From contig JAHHQK010000009.1 in NCBI GenBank assembly GCA_020026435.1, forward strand, positions 1-61,955: a DNA stretch of 61,955 nucleotides, in the 5' to 3' direction. The position numbers and the translations under genes are program-made. This stretch comes from Alistipes sp. GTDB lineage: Bacteria > Bacteroidota > Bacteroidia > Bacteroidales > Rikenellaceae. Shown here in pieces: positions 34,096 to 41,716 of the stretch. The notes below the pieces were generated by a model that saw only the letters and a list, made by a program, of their open reading frames with translations, was not told the origin of the DNA and did no database searches. How positions within the stretch are numbered: position 1 is the first letter of the stretch; each line of letters starts with the position of its first letter.

Positions 34096-34752
34096 CTATT
34101 TTTCCTGTAAATCCTTATTATAAGAGCGGTGTACCCAGATGATGCAGCCCACGATGATCAGTGCCATCGGCGGGAAGAGCATCAGTCCGCAGTTCGAATA
34201 GAATCCGCCCTCGGCCAAATACCAGCTCTCGGGGATGATTCTCAGGCCGAACAGCGTACCCGAACCCAGCAACTCGCGGAAGAAGGCCACGATCACCAGG
34301 ATCAGACCGTAACCGAAACCGTTACCGATACCGTCCAGGAAAGCCGGCCAGGGTTTGTTGGCCAAGGCGAAGGCCTCGACACGACCCATGACGATACAGT
34401 TGGTGATGATCAGACCCACATAGACCGACAACTGCTTGGATACCTCATAGACAAAGGCCTTCAGGATCTGGTCCACGACGATTACCAATGCGGCAATGAC
34501 CACCAGCTGAACGATGATGCGGATACGTGCCGGGATACCGTTTCTCAGACACGACATCACCAGGTTGGAGAATGCCGTAACCACCATCACCGACAGTGCC
34601 ATCACGATGGCGGGCTTGAGCTGTACGGTGACAGCCAGCGCCGAGCAGATACCGAGGATCTGCACGATGACGGGGTTGTTCTTCGAGAACGGCCCGGTCA
34701 GATATTTCAGATTTTTAGCCGAAAACAAAGGCTCTTTTTCCATCTTACTCAT
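34096..34752 (-). CDS. nqrD: Na+-translocating NADH:quinone reductase subunit D
   Basis: NqrD is the membrane partner of NqrE. The 218-residue product has six hydrophobic segments, with the conserved GICSALAVT (Cys) and IITNCIVMGRVEAFA (Cys) motifs that place one Cys in each half of the inverted repeat, matching the NqrD/E Fe-S site. The N-terminal KYLTGPFSKNNPV is typical. Its start overlaps the end of nqrC by eight bases, so translation is probably coupled to the rubredoxin-bearing NqrC. Confidence 0.96.
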   Translation of the reverse strand: MSKMEKEPLFSAKNLKYLTGPFSKNNPVIVQILGICSALAVTVQLKPAIVMALSVMVVTAFSNLVMSCLRNGIPARIRIIVQLVVIAALVIVVDQILKAFVYEVSKQLSVYVGLIITNCIVMGRVEAFALANKPWPAFLDGIGNGFGYGLILVIVAFFRELLGSGTLFGLRIIPESWYLAEGGFYSNCGLMLFPPMALIIVGCIIWVHRSYNKDLQEK

Positions 34753-35596
34753 TGCTTTCTACATTTTCTTCGTTAGACACTGCCACGCCTTCTGCGGCCG
34801 GAGCCTCGCGACGGGCCTTCAGCAACGGCAGATAGTGCTCCAGGCTCGCACGCAGCATCTCGCTCACACCGTCCGAGGTTTTCGTACCTCCGGTGATGGC
34901 GTCCACCTCGTGCAGAGGATCCTGGGCTCCGCCCTTGCGCAGTTTCACCGACACGAATTCGTTGCCGTTGAAGATCTGCTTGCCGACAAACTTCGACTGG
35001 TATTTGGCCGTGGCGATCTCGGCTCCCAGACCCGGGGTCTCACCCTTGTGGTCCATGATGATACCGCCGATCGTGTTCATATCGGCATCCAGGGCGACAT
35101 AACCCCAGATCGGGCCCCAAAGACCCACTCCGTTGACGGGCAATACCACGCGGCCGTCCTTCGACTCGAACACGGGGAACTTACCCTCGGCAAATGCCGT
35201 CTTGAGATCCTTCAAAAGTGCGAAAACGTCCTCGCCTTCCAGTTTGTTGCCCTCGGCATCAATCACATAAGCGTTGATGAACTCATCGTAGTTCTCCCCT
35301 GCGGCCGACAGCGACGTGAGGATCGACTGTTTCTTCTCGTTGAGCTCGTTGGCATACTGGCGGCTCTGCAACGAGAGCGAAACCACCGACAACAGGGCTG
35401 CAACCAACACGACCATCACTGCCGAGTAGAGCAGAATATATGCATTGCTGTTGGTGTCGGCAAAAAGGCCCTTCTTTTCGGCCTTCACCTCACTGAACTC
35501 CGATGCGGGAGCGGCGCAGACGGGGCAGGACTCGGGTGCGGTGTCTCCTTCGTGGATATAACCGCAGACGTTACATTTAAATTTTTTTGTTGCCAT
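34745..35596 (-). CDS. nqrC: NqrC with an N-terminal rubredoxin-type domain
   Basis: NqrC carries a covalent FMN and relays electrons at the outer face of the pump. Residues 44-283 are ordinary NqrC: a membrane helix (about 52-74), a periplasmic FMN-binding domain and the flavinylation motif D-A-I-T-G-G-T-K-T, with Thr238 as acceptor. The first 40 residues are unusual: Cys8-x2-Cys11-GYIHEGDTAPES-Cys24-P-V-Cys27, the Fe(Cys)4 rubredoxin fold of the rubrerythrin type (C-x2-C-GY-x-H-x-G...CPVC). Ordinary NqrC starts directly with its helix. Because the N-terminus is cytoplasmic, the extra iron site would sit inside, near NqrD/E and NqrF. The frame is uninterrupted; the ATG at 35596 is chosen over a TTG two codons upstream. 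A 30-residue acidic tail is also present. Confidence 0.93.
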   Translation of the reverse strand: MATKKFKCNVCGYIHEGDTAPESCPVCAAPASEFSEVKAEKKGLFADTNSNAYILLYSAVMVVLVAALLSVVSLSLQSRQYANELNEKKQSILTSLSAAGENYDEFINAYVIDAEGNKLEGEDVFALLKDLKTAFAEGKFPVFESKDGRVVLPVNGVGLWGPIWGYVALDADMNTIGGIIMDHKGETPGLGAEIATAKYQSKFVGKQIFNGNEFVSVKLRKGGAQDPLHEVDAITGGTKTSDGVSEMLRASLEHYLPLLKARREAPAAEGVAVSNEENVESNE

Positions 35597-35607
35597 ATTC
35601 AATCTGC

Positions 35608-36756
35608 TTATTTTGCGAGTTTAACACGTTTCTTGCGGCGCGAGATATTGGCCTCCACCACAAAGTAGTCGATCAGCGGTGCCAGCATGTTCATGAACAG
35701 GATCGAGAGCATCATACCCTCGGGGTAGGCGGGGTTGACCACGCGGATCATGATGGCGATGGCACCGGTCATGAAGCCCACGATGTATTTACCCTTGTTG
35801 GTCTGAGCCGACGTCACGGGATCGGTAGCCATGAACACGGCACCGAAAGCGAAACCGCCGATGATCAGGTGCCACCATGCGGGATAGGTCGTCACACCCG
35901 TCAGTTCAAAGACATAGCCCATGGCCAGACCGCCGACAAATACCGAGATCATCGTGCGCCACGAAGCGATGCCCGTGAAGAGCAGGATGGCGGCACCGAT
36001 CAGGATGGCCAGCGTCGAAGTCTCACCGATCGAACCGGGGATGAAGCCCAGGAAGGCATCCATGGGAGAGAAGCCCAGCGTACCGTCCTTGGCGAGGTTC
36101 TCCAGGGCCGTAGCACCCGAGAAACCGTCGATCACACCCTGACCCGAGGTCATGCCTGCGATCCATACCTTGGCACCCGACATCGAGGGGGTGTAGGCGA
36201 AGAACACGAAGGCACGGGCCATCAGTGCGGGGTTAATGATGTTCATACCCGTACCGCCGAATACCTCCTTGCCGAATACCACGGCGAAGGCCGTACCCAG
36301 GGCGACCATCCACAGAGGCACGTCAACGGGCATGATCATCGGGATCAGGAGACCCGTAACGAGGAAACCCTCGTTGACCTCATGGCCGCGCAGCTGTGCG
36401 AACATGAACTCGATACCCAGACCCACAACATAGGAAACCACGATCAGCGGCAGTACGGCCAGGAATCCGAACCAAAGCGACGCCCCGAACTCGGGAGTCA
36501 CGCCCTGCGAGAGGAAATGCTGGTAGCCGGTGTTGTAGAAACCGAAGAACAAAGCGGGCAGAAGGGCGAAGATCACAACGCTCATCGTACGCTTCATATC
36601 GTTACAGTCTCGGATGTGTACACCGTGGCTGGTCGTCGTGTTGGGCACGAACAGGAATGTTTCGAAGGCATCGAAAGTCGATTCCAGGAAGCCCAGTTTA
36701 CCACCCTTCGAGAATGTGGGCTTGATCTTATCTACATAGTTACGTAATGCGCTCAT
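35608..36756 (-). CDS. nqrB: Na+-translocating NADH:quinone reductase subunit B
   Basis: NqrB is the large membrane subunit that binds covalent FMN, riboflavin and the quinone side of the pump. The 382-residue product has about ten hydrophobic segments, the flavinylation motif GFSGATAL with acceptor Thr216, the HEVNEGFLVTGLLIPMI segment and FGAVFMATDPVTSAQT. All are hallmark NqrB sequences and distinguish it from RnfD. It starts three bases after nqrA and ends 11 bases before the nqrC ATG. Confidence 0.97.
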   Translation of the reverse strand: MSALRNYVDKIKPTFSKGGKLGFLESTFDAFETFLFVPNTTTSHGVHIRDCNDMKRTMSVVIFALLPALFFGFYNTGYQHFLSQGVTPEFGASLWFGFLAVLPLIVVSYVVGLGIEFMFAQLRGHEVNEGFLVTGLLIPMIMPVDVPLWMVALGTAFAVVFGKEVFGGTGMNIINPALMARAFVFFAYTPSMSGAKVWIAGMTSGQGVIDGFSGATALENLAKDGTLGFSPMDAFLGFIPGSIGETSTLAILIGAAILLFTGIASWRTMISVFVGGLAMGYVFELTGVTTYPAWWHLIIGGFAFGAVFMATDPVTSAQTNKGKYIVGFMTGAIAIMIRVVNPAYPEGMMLSILFMNMLAPLIDYFVVEANISRRKKRVKLAK

Positions 36757-36759
36757 CCT

Positions 36760-38115
36760 TTATGCCTCCTTAATCATTAAGTTAATACCGTCACGAATGA
36801 TCTTCTGAATTTCGATCTTCGAGGGATCGACGAACTCACACAGGGCGAAATCCTCCTCGACAACCTCGTAGATACCCAGATTCTCCATCTTGTCGATATC
36901 GCCGGCCAGACAGGCCTTCAGCAGATACATCGGGTAGATGTCCATCGGCAGATACTGCTCGTAGAGACCCGTCACCACGAACGGACGCTCGCCGCCGTTC
37001 ATGTTGGTATCCAGTTTGTAGGCTTTCTTGGGGCAGAGCCACGAGAAGTAGGATCTCGACACGGAGAACTTCTTGAAACGGGGAGCCATCCATCCGAACA
37101 GCTCGTACTTGTCACCCTCAGGGATGACGCTCACCATATTGGCGTAGAATCCCAGGTAGCCCTCCTCGGAGCTCTTCACTCCGGTCAGCACGTTGCCCGA
37201 GATGACACGCACGTGGTCACCCTCCTGCTGCGGTTTGATGCAGCCGCCCAGGATCGACGACATTTTGGCACCCGCGATGACGCGGGTATAGTGCGGAGCC
37301 TCCACCTCGGAACCGGCAACGGCGATCACGCGGCTCATGTCCACGCGCCCCTCGTTGACCAGGCGGCCGATGATGGCTACATCCTGGATATTGACCGTCC
37401 AAACCACCTCACCCTTGTTGACGGGGTCGATGTGATGGATCTGCACACCCACATTACCCACGGGATGCTTGCCCGCAAAGGTGTGATGCTCAACACCCTT
37501 GATCGACGACATGAAACCCTCCTGTGCAAAACGCATTGAGAGATGCACCTTACCGTCGGTGAGTTTCTGCAGAAGCTCAAATCCTGCCTGGAGGTTCTTC
37601 TCCTCGCCGCGCAGCGCGAAGTTGTAATCGGGAGCGAGCGGCGCGGAATCGAAGGCGGATACGAAGATCGCTTTCGGGGTGTCGTTCGGATCGGCAATAA
37701 TGCCATAGGGGCGCTGTACGATCATCGGCCACAGACCGGAACGAAGCAGCAACTCGACGATCTCGTCACGCGAAGCCTTCTTCAAATCAGGCTTTGCGAA
37801 CTCCTCATAGACCTGCTCGGAGTCGGGGGTAACCGTCACGGAGAGAACCTTGCGTTTCTCGCCGCGGTTGATTTCGGCCACCGTACCGCTCACAGGCGAC
37901 GTGAAAAGGATGCGGTCGTTGTACTTGTTGAAGAACAACGGCGTACCCGCCTTAACCCGGTCACCTGCTTTCACCAGCAATTTGGGAGTCACTCCCTCGA
38001 AATCGAGCGGAGAGAGTGCATACTCCGAAGCCTGAGCCGCCGTGTGAAGCGTCTCCTGGGCTTTGCCTTGGAGGTTGATGTCGAGACCCTTGCGTAGAGT
38101 AATGATTTTCGACAT
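36760..38115 (-). CDS. nqrA: Na+-translocating NADH:quinone reductase subunit A
   Basis: NqrA is the peripheral cytoplasmic subunit linked with ubiquinone/menaquinone reduction. The 451-residue product begins ITLRKGLDINLQGKAQ, typical of the family, and contains a barrel-sandwich segment (KAGDRVKAGTPLF, SPVSGTVAEINRGEKR) and a Rossmann-like middle with RFAQEGFMSSIKGVEHHTFAGKHP. It is the first gene of the operon. The leader between 38116 and 38170 is AT-rich and contains the interrupted palindrome 38155-38170; a -7-like TATTTTCG lies just upstream of it on the minus strand without a good -33 box. Confidence 0.96.
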   Translation of the reverse strand: MSKIITLRKGLDINLQGKAQETLHTAAQASEYALSPLDFEGVTPKLLVKAGDRVKAGTPLFFNKYNDRILFTSPVSGTVAEINRGEKRKVLSVTVTPDSEQVYEEFAKPDLKKASRDEIVELLLRSGLWPMIVQRPYGIIADPNDTPKAIFVSAFDSAPLAPDYNFALRGEEKNLQAGFELLQKLTDGKVHLSMRFAQEGFMSSIKGVEHHTFAGKHPVGNVGVQIHHIDPVNKGEVVWTVNIQDVAIIGRLVNEGRVDMSRVIAVAGSEVEAPHYTRVIAGAKMSSILGGCIKPQQEGDHVRVISGNVLTGVKSSEEGYLGFYANMVSVIPEGDKYELFGWMAPRFKKFSVSRSYFSWLCPKKAYKLDTNMNGGERPFVVTGLYEQYLPMDIYPMYLLKACLAGDIDKMENLGIYEVVEEDFALCEFVDPSKIEIQKIIRDGINLMIKEA

Positions 38116-38154
38116 GGTTAAAAAATTTGATTATTATATTGGTATATAAGTTTT

Positions 38155-38170
38155 TGTTAGTGTACTAACA
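38155..38170. promoter_or_regulatory. Palindrome in the nqr leader (candidate operator)
   Basis: TGTTAGT-GT-ACTAACA has perfect 7-bp arms and a two-base spacer and lies 40 bases before the nqrA ATG. The symmetry suits a dimeric regulator; its identity is unknown. Confidence 0.5.
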
Positions 38171-38499
38171 CTTTAAATTGCGTGCGAAAATACGAATTTT
38201 TTCCGAGAAATCCCCACTCCTGCCCCATTATTTTTTATTTTAGGTAATGTTTATCCTCCACCCCGCTCAAAAGGCCTTCCGGGCGGGCTCGGGTGTTGTC
38301 CGGGGCTCGGAAGGAAGTGGCAAAAAGGGGTCAGGGCGGCGGAGTCGGAGGGCGACAAGGAGAGTTCCGCCGAAGTACAACGACTGAACCCGAACCCCCT
38401 TCACCGGGAAGGCGGCAGACGTTTTTTCCACGAAAAATTTAACTTCGGAGTTCAGTCGGAATACCACACAACCCGAAAAAAATTTGTATTTTTGTAGGC
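38171..38499. other. Divergent spacer between nqrA and the TatD-like gene
   Basis: No gene is seen. A TATTTTTG -7-like box (38487-38494) lies only five bases before the TatD-like ATG, which would give an almost leaderless mRNA, but no -33 box is in place. Confidence 0.45.
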
Positions 38500-39087
38500 A
38501 TGAAACCCTCATACGTCAATATCCACACCCACCGGCCCACCCACCGCGGCATCGAGCTGCGCGCGAAGGGCATACACCCCTGGGATGCCGACACCACCCC
38601 GTCCGGAGTTCTGCCTGTGCCCGCATCCGACACGCAAGCCATCGGGGAGATCGGGCTGGATTTTGCCTGCAAAGTCTCCCGTGAGCGGCAGACAGATCTG
38701 TTTTCGAGACAGTTGTCACTGGCCGAAGAGATCGGGCTTCCGGTGGTTCTGCACTGCGTCAAGGCCTTCTCCGAGACGCTTGCCCTGCTCCACGGACGGA
38801 GGCTTCGGGCGGTGATCTACCACGGATTCATCGGCTCGCCCGAGCAGGCGGCCGAGGCCGTCCGTCGGGGCTGTCACCTCTCGTTCGGCCACCGCACTTT
38901 CTCCTCACCGCGCACGATGGAGGCCCTGAGACGGATGCCACCCGAGCGGATTTTCCTGGAGACCGACGACGAGCAGATCGACATCAGTGAGATCTACCGC
39001 CGTGCCGCCGAGGTCCGCGGCGAGGATATAGAGACGCTGATGAGGGTGACAACGGATAATTACGAACGAATTTTTGGAAATGGATAA
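38500..39087 (+). CDS. Short TatD-family metal-dependent hydrolase
   Basis: The 195-residue product is a shortened TatD-like protein (usual length about 255-265). Metal/active-site motifs remain: NIHTHRP at the N-terminus (the H-x-H strand), GIHPWDAD, IGEIGLDF with the bridging Glu, VVLHCVKAF, VIYHGFIGSP and FLETDDEQIDIS. The segment normally between the first strand and GIHPW is missing, as in other Bacteroidales versions I recall. Family members are 3'-5' exonucleases or D-aminoacyl-tRNA deacylases; which applies is unknown. The end overlaps the start of the tcdA gene by eight bases, so the two are translationally coupled. Confidence 0.85.
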   Translation: MKPSYVNIHTHRPTHRGIELRAKGIHPWDADTTPSGVLPVPASDTQAIGEIGLDFACKVSRERQTDLFSRQLSLAEEIGLPVVLHCVKAFSETLALLHGRRLRAVIYHGFIGSPEQAAEAVRRGCHLSFGHRTFSSPRTMEALRRMPPERIFLETDDEQIDISEIYRRAAEVRGEDIETLMRVTTDNYERIFGNG

Positions 39088-39802
39088 CTGGTTGGAACGC
39101 ACCTCGCTGCTGCTGGGCGAGGAGAAACTCGAAAAACTAAGAAACGCTCACGTTCTGGTCGTGGGCCTGGGCGGTGTGGGAGCCTACGCCGCCGAGATGA
39201 TCGCCCGTGCGGGCGTGGGACGCATGACGCTGGCCGATGCCGATGTGGTGTCCGCAAGCAACATCAACCGCCAGCTCGTGGCGTTGCACTCTACGATCGG
39301 CCGCCCAAAATCGGAGGTACTGGCCGAGCGTCTGAAGGACATCAACCCCGAGATAGAACTGCGTTTGGTCAATGAATTCATCCGCGACGAGGCGACCTAC
39401 ACCCTGCTCGACGCCGCCCGCTACAACTACGCCGTCGATGCCATCGACACCCTTTCTCCCAAACTGGCCTTCATCAAGGGGGCCCTCGACCGCGGGATTC
39501 CGCTGGTCAGTTCGATGGGTGCGGGAGCCAAGGTCGATCCCACGCAGATGGAGATCCGCGACATCTCCAAGACCCACCACTGCCCCCTGGCCCACATGCT
39601 CCGCAAGCGGCTCCACAAAATCGGGGTGCGCAAGGGTTTCCGCGCCGTATTCTCGCCCGAGCCGATGCGCGAGGGAGCGATGATCCTCTGCGAGGAGCAG
39701 AACAAGAAATCGAATGTGGGAACCATCTCCTACATCCCGGCCCTGTTCGGCATCGGGTGTGCCTCGGTGGTGATCCGCGATCTGATCGGTGAAATGGACT
39801 AA
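39080..39802 (+). CDS. tcdA: tRNA threonylcarbamoyladenosine dehydratase (TcdA/YgdL family)
   Basis: TcdA uses ATP to cyclise the t6A modification at position 37 of ANN-reading tRNAs to ct6A. The 240-residue product is an E1-like enzyme: the nucleotide loop VLVVGLGGVGAYAAEMIARAGVG, DADVVSASNINRQ (the Arg/Asn of E1 folds) and DAIDTLSPK. The C-terminal half contains Cys in HHCPLAHMLR and ILCEEQ. The length is close to that of E. coli TcdA minus its C-terminal extension. The ATG at 39080 lies within the TatD-like gene; a TTG six bases earlier is an unlikely alternative. Neighbours downstream include another tRNA-quality gene (PrdX type). Confidence 0.92.
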   Translation: MDNWLERTSLLLGEEKLEKLRNAHVLVVGLGGVGAYAAEMIARAGVGRMTLADADVVSASNINRQLVALHSTIGRPKSEVLAERLKDINPEIELRLVNEFIRDEATYTLLDAARYNYAVDAIDTLSPKLAFIKGALDRGIPLVSSMGAGAKVDPTQMEIRDISKTHHCPLAHMLRKRLHKIGVRKGFRAVFSPEPMREGAMILCEEQNKKSNVGTISYIPALFGIGCASVVIRDLIGEMD

Positions 39803-39814
39803 AAAACGATAACC

Positions 39815-40753
39815 ATGAACTCGAAAATCAACATTGTCTTTCTGGACGAATACTCGCTGGGCGATGCCGATCTAAGCCCGATCCGCGCCCTGGGTAACTA
39901 CACAGCCTATCACCACACTTCGCCCGAACAAATCCTTGGGCGTTGTCTCGAAGCTGATGTGGTAATCACCAACAAGGTGCCCTTCGACCGGGCGACGATC
40001 CAGGCCCTGCCCCGTCTGCGGCTCATCGCCATCGCCGCCACGGGCATGAACCACATCGACCTTGAGGCGGCCCGCGAGGCGGGTGTCGAGGTGAGGAACG
40101 CCGTCGGCTACTCCACCCACTCGGTCACGGAGACCACCATCGGAGCGGCCATCGCCCTCCTGCGCCAGGTACCCTACTACGACCGCTACACCAAGTGCGA
40201 ATACGCCTCCTCGCCCCTTCAGTTCCACTTCGGACGTCCGACCCACAGTCTCTACGGATCGACGTGGGGCATCATCGGACTGGGCAACATCGGCCGTGAG
40301 GTGGCCCGCATAGCCACGGCCCTGGGGTGTCGGGTGGTCTATACCTCGACCTCGGGAGTAAAGCGCGCGGAGGACTACCCCGCCCTGCCGCTCGGGGAGC
40401 TGCTCCGCCAGTCCGACATCGTCTCGATCCACTGCCCGCTCACGCCCCGCACCCGCGATCTGATCGCCCGAGAGGAGTTGAAGGCCATGAAGCCGACGGC
40501 CGTGCTGATCAATGTGGCCCGCGGCGGGATCGTCAACGAGCAGGCCTTGAGCGAGGCCCTGAACCGCAACGAACTGGCCGGTGCCGCCCTCGATGTATTC
40601 ACCGAGGAGCCGCTCACCCCGTCAAACCCTCTGTTGCAGGTCACCGACCCCGACAAACTGCTCCTCTCGCCACACAACGCCTGGTCGCCCTGCGAATCGG
40701 TCGTAACCCTGGTGGAGTGCATTCGTCAAAACATCGTCAACCTCTTCAAATAG
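39815..40753 (+). CDS. D-2-hydroxyacid dehydrogenase (NAD-dependent)
   Basis: The 312-residue product has the two-domain fold of D-2-hydroxyacid dehydrogenases: a catalytic domain with ATGMNHIDLEAAREAGV, the Rossmann motif IIGLGNIGREVARIA (about 145-160), the substrate Arg in INVARGGIVNE, the Glu in DVFTEEPL and the catalytic His in LLLSPHNAW. The hydrophobic GMNHID and NPLL segments resemble glycerate dehydrogenase/hydroxypyruvate reductase more than phosphoglycerate dehydrogenase, and there is no C-terminal ACT domain. The substrate is therefore probably glycerate, hydroxypyruvate or lactate. It begins 12 bases after tcdA and is followed 8 bases later by the PrdX-type gene. Confidence 0.9.
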   Translation: MNSKINIVFLDEYSLGDADLSPIRALGNYTAYHHTSPEQILGRCLEADVVITNKVPFDRATIQALPRLRLIAIAATGMNHIDLEAAREAGVEVRNAVGYSTHSVTETTIGAAIALLRQVPYYDRYTKCEYASSPLQFHFGRPTHSLYGSTWGIIGLGNIGREVARIATALGCRVVYTSTSGVKRAEDYPALPLGELLRQSDIVSIHCPLTPRTRDLIAREELKAMKPTAVLINVARGGIVNEQALSEALNRNELAGAALDVFTEEPLTPSNPLLQVTDPDKLLLSPHNAWSPCESVVTLVECIRQNIVNLFK

Positions 40754-40761
40754 AATCAGTC

Positions 40762-41274
40762 ATGTGTGAAATCACCGACAACGCGGAACGCCGCCAACGG
40801 GTCCTGGACTTTCTGGACCGCCACGGCATCCGCTACACCTGGTATGAGCACCCCGCCTCGCCGACCATCGAGCTGGCCCGGCAGAATTGGCGGCAGGACG
40901 GATCGAAGCACTGCAAAAACCTCTTTTTCCGCAACCACAAGGGCAACCGCCACTACCTCGTATGTTTCGACTGCGAGCAGAACCTGGCCATTCACGATCT
41001 GGAGCATCGTTTGCATCAGGGCAAGCTGTCGTTTGCCTCCGAGCAGCGCATGGAGCGGTGGCTGGGTCTGCGTCCCGGATCGGTATCGCCCTTCGGGCTG
41101 ATCAACGACCCCGAGCAGCACGTTCACCTCTTCCTCGACAAGCATCTGGAGGAGTACCCCGCCTATTCCTTCCATCCCAACGACAACTGTGCCACGGTGG
41201 TCATTCCCCGCGAGGAATTTCTGCGTTACCTCTCGATCGTGGGCAACAGCTACGAATTTATCGAGCTATATTAG
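40762..41274 (+). CDS. PrdX/ProX-type prolyl-tRNA editing protein (YbaK/EbsC domain)
   Basis: The 170-residue product is a free-standing trans-editing domain that hydrolyses mischarged Ala-tRNA(Pro) or related errors. Hallmarks are KHCKNLFFRNHKGNRHYLVC (catalytic Lys in the CKNLFF motif), the KLSFASEQRMERWLGL segment, PGSVSPFGLIND and the closing FHPNDNCATVVIP. The ATG at 40762 starts the domain; the frame is open further upstream inside the dehydrogenase gene but not plausibly used. It ends the tatD-tcdA-dehydrogenase-prdX unit and has a strong terminator 25 bases downstream. Confidence 0.92.
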   Translation: MCEITDNAERRQRVLDFLDRHGIRYTWYEHPASPTIELARQNWRQDGSKHCKNLFFRNHKGNRHYLVCFDCEQNLAIHDLEHRLHQGKLSFASEQRMERWLGLRPGSVSPFGLINDPEQHVHLFLDKHLEEYPAYSFHPNDNCATVVIPREEFLRYLSIVGNSYEFIELY

Positions 41275-41299
41275 TCTACAGCCCGACCAATCATCCGGT

Positions 41300-41347
41300 C
41301 GCGGCATTCGGAGTCCATTTCGGTCCGAATGCCGCGGCTGTTTTTTA
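41300..41347 (+). terminator. Rho-independent terminator after the PrdX-type gene
   Basis: CGCGGCATTCGGA (41300-41312) pairs perfectly with 41324-41336 around 11 bases; GCTG and six T follow. Confidence 0.9.
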
Positions 41348-41357
41348 TTGTTCCGCT

Positions 41358-41402
41358 CAAAAAAAACGGAGGTACGCCCCTTAGCAAAAAGGGATGTACC
41401 TC
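41358..41402 (-). terminator. Second hairpin, A/T-flanked
   Basis: GGAGGTACGCCCC (41368-41380) pairs with GGGATGTACCTC (41391-41402) with one bulge. On the minus strand seven or more T follow. It could catch minus-strand read-through from gpmI, although gpmI has its own terminator closer by. The remaining spacer 41403-41654 holds nothing recognisable. Confidence 0.6.
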
Positions 41403-41654
41403 TTTCATATAGAGGGAGGGTTCGATTCGGGACACCGGGCGTCCGAATGCAGCGGCATGAGACCATCCACCCTTCAGGAGGACGATTTCCCGGGCAGAAT
41501 CCCCTCCTTCGGACATCCTCTGTTCCAGGCGGCCATTTTTCAAGAAATATCCCGTCCACGGATCCGGGAACACCCCACTGCGCTCCTCATCCACGCAGGA
41601 ACCCTTAGCGACAAGCGAGCCGCCTCTCCGCAAGGAATATACCCCACTTCCCCA

Positions 41655-41693
41655 AAACAAAAGAGGCCCGTCCCCTTACTCGGGACAGACCTC
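41655..41693 (-). terminator. Terminator of gpmI
   Basis: On the minus strand GAGGTCTGTCCCG (41681-41693) pairs with 41663-41675 (one mismatch and one G-T) and is followed by TTTTGTTTT, 24 bases after the gpmI stop. Confidence 0.85.
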
Positions 41694-41716
41694 CTAAAGA
41701 ACAGGATCCAAACGGA

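Noticed and set aside
34745..35596. Rubredoxin and NqrC as two separate genes
   Set aside because: No stop codon or frameshift lies between the Cys motif and the membrane helix, and no start codon with proper context begins after residue 40.
36760..38115. Rnf complex instead of Nqr
   Set aside because: Subunits A and F are Nqr-specific (FAD/2Fe-2S NqrF, quinone-side NqrA) and no RnfB/RnfC-like ferredoxin subunits occur.
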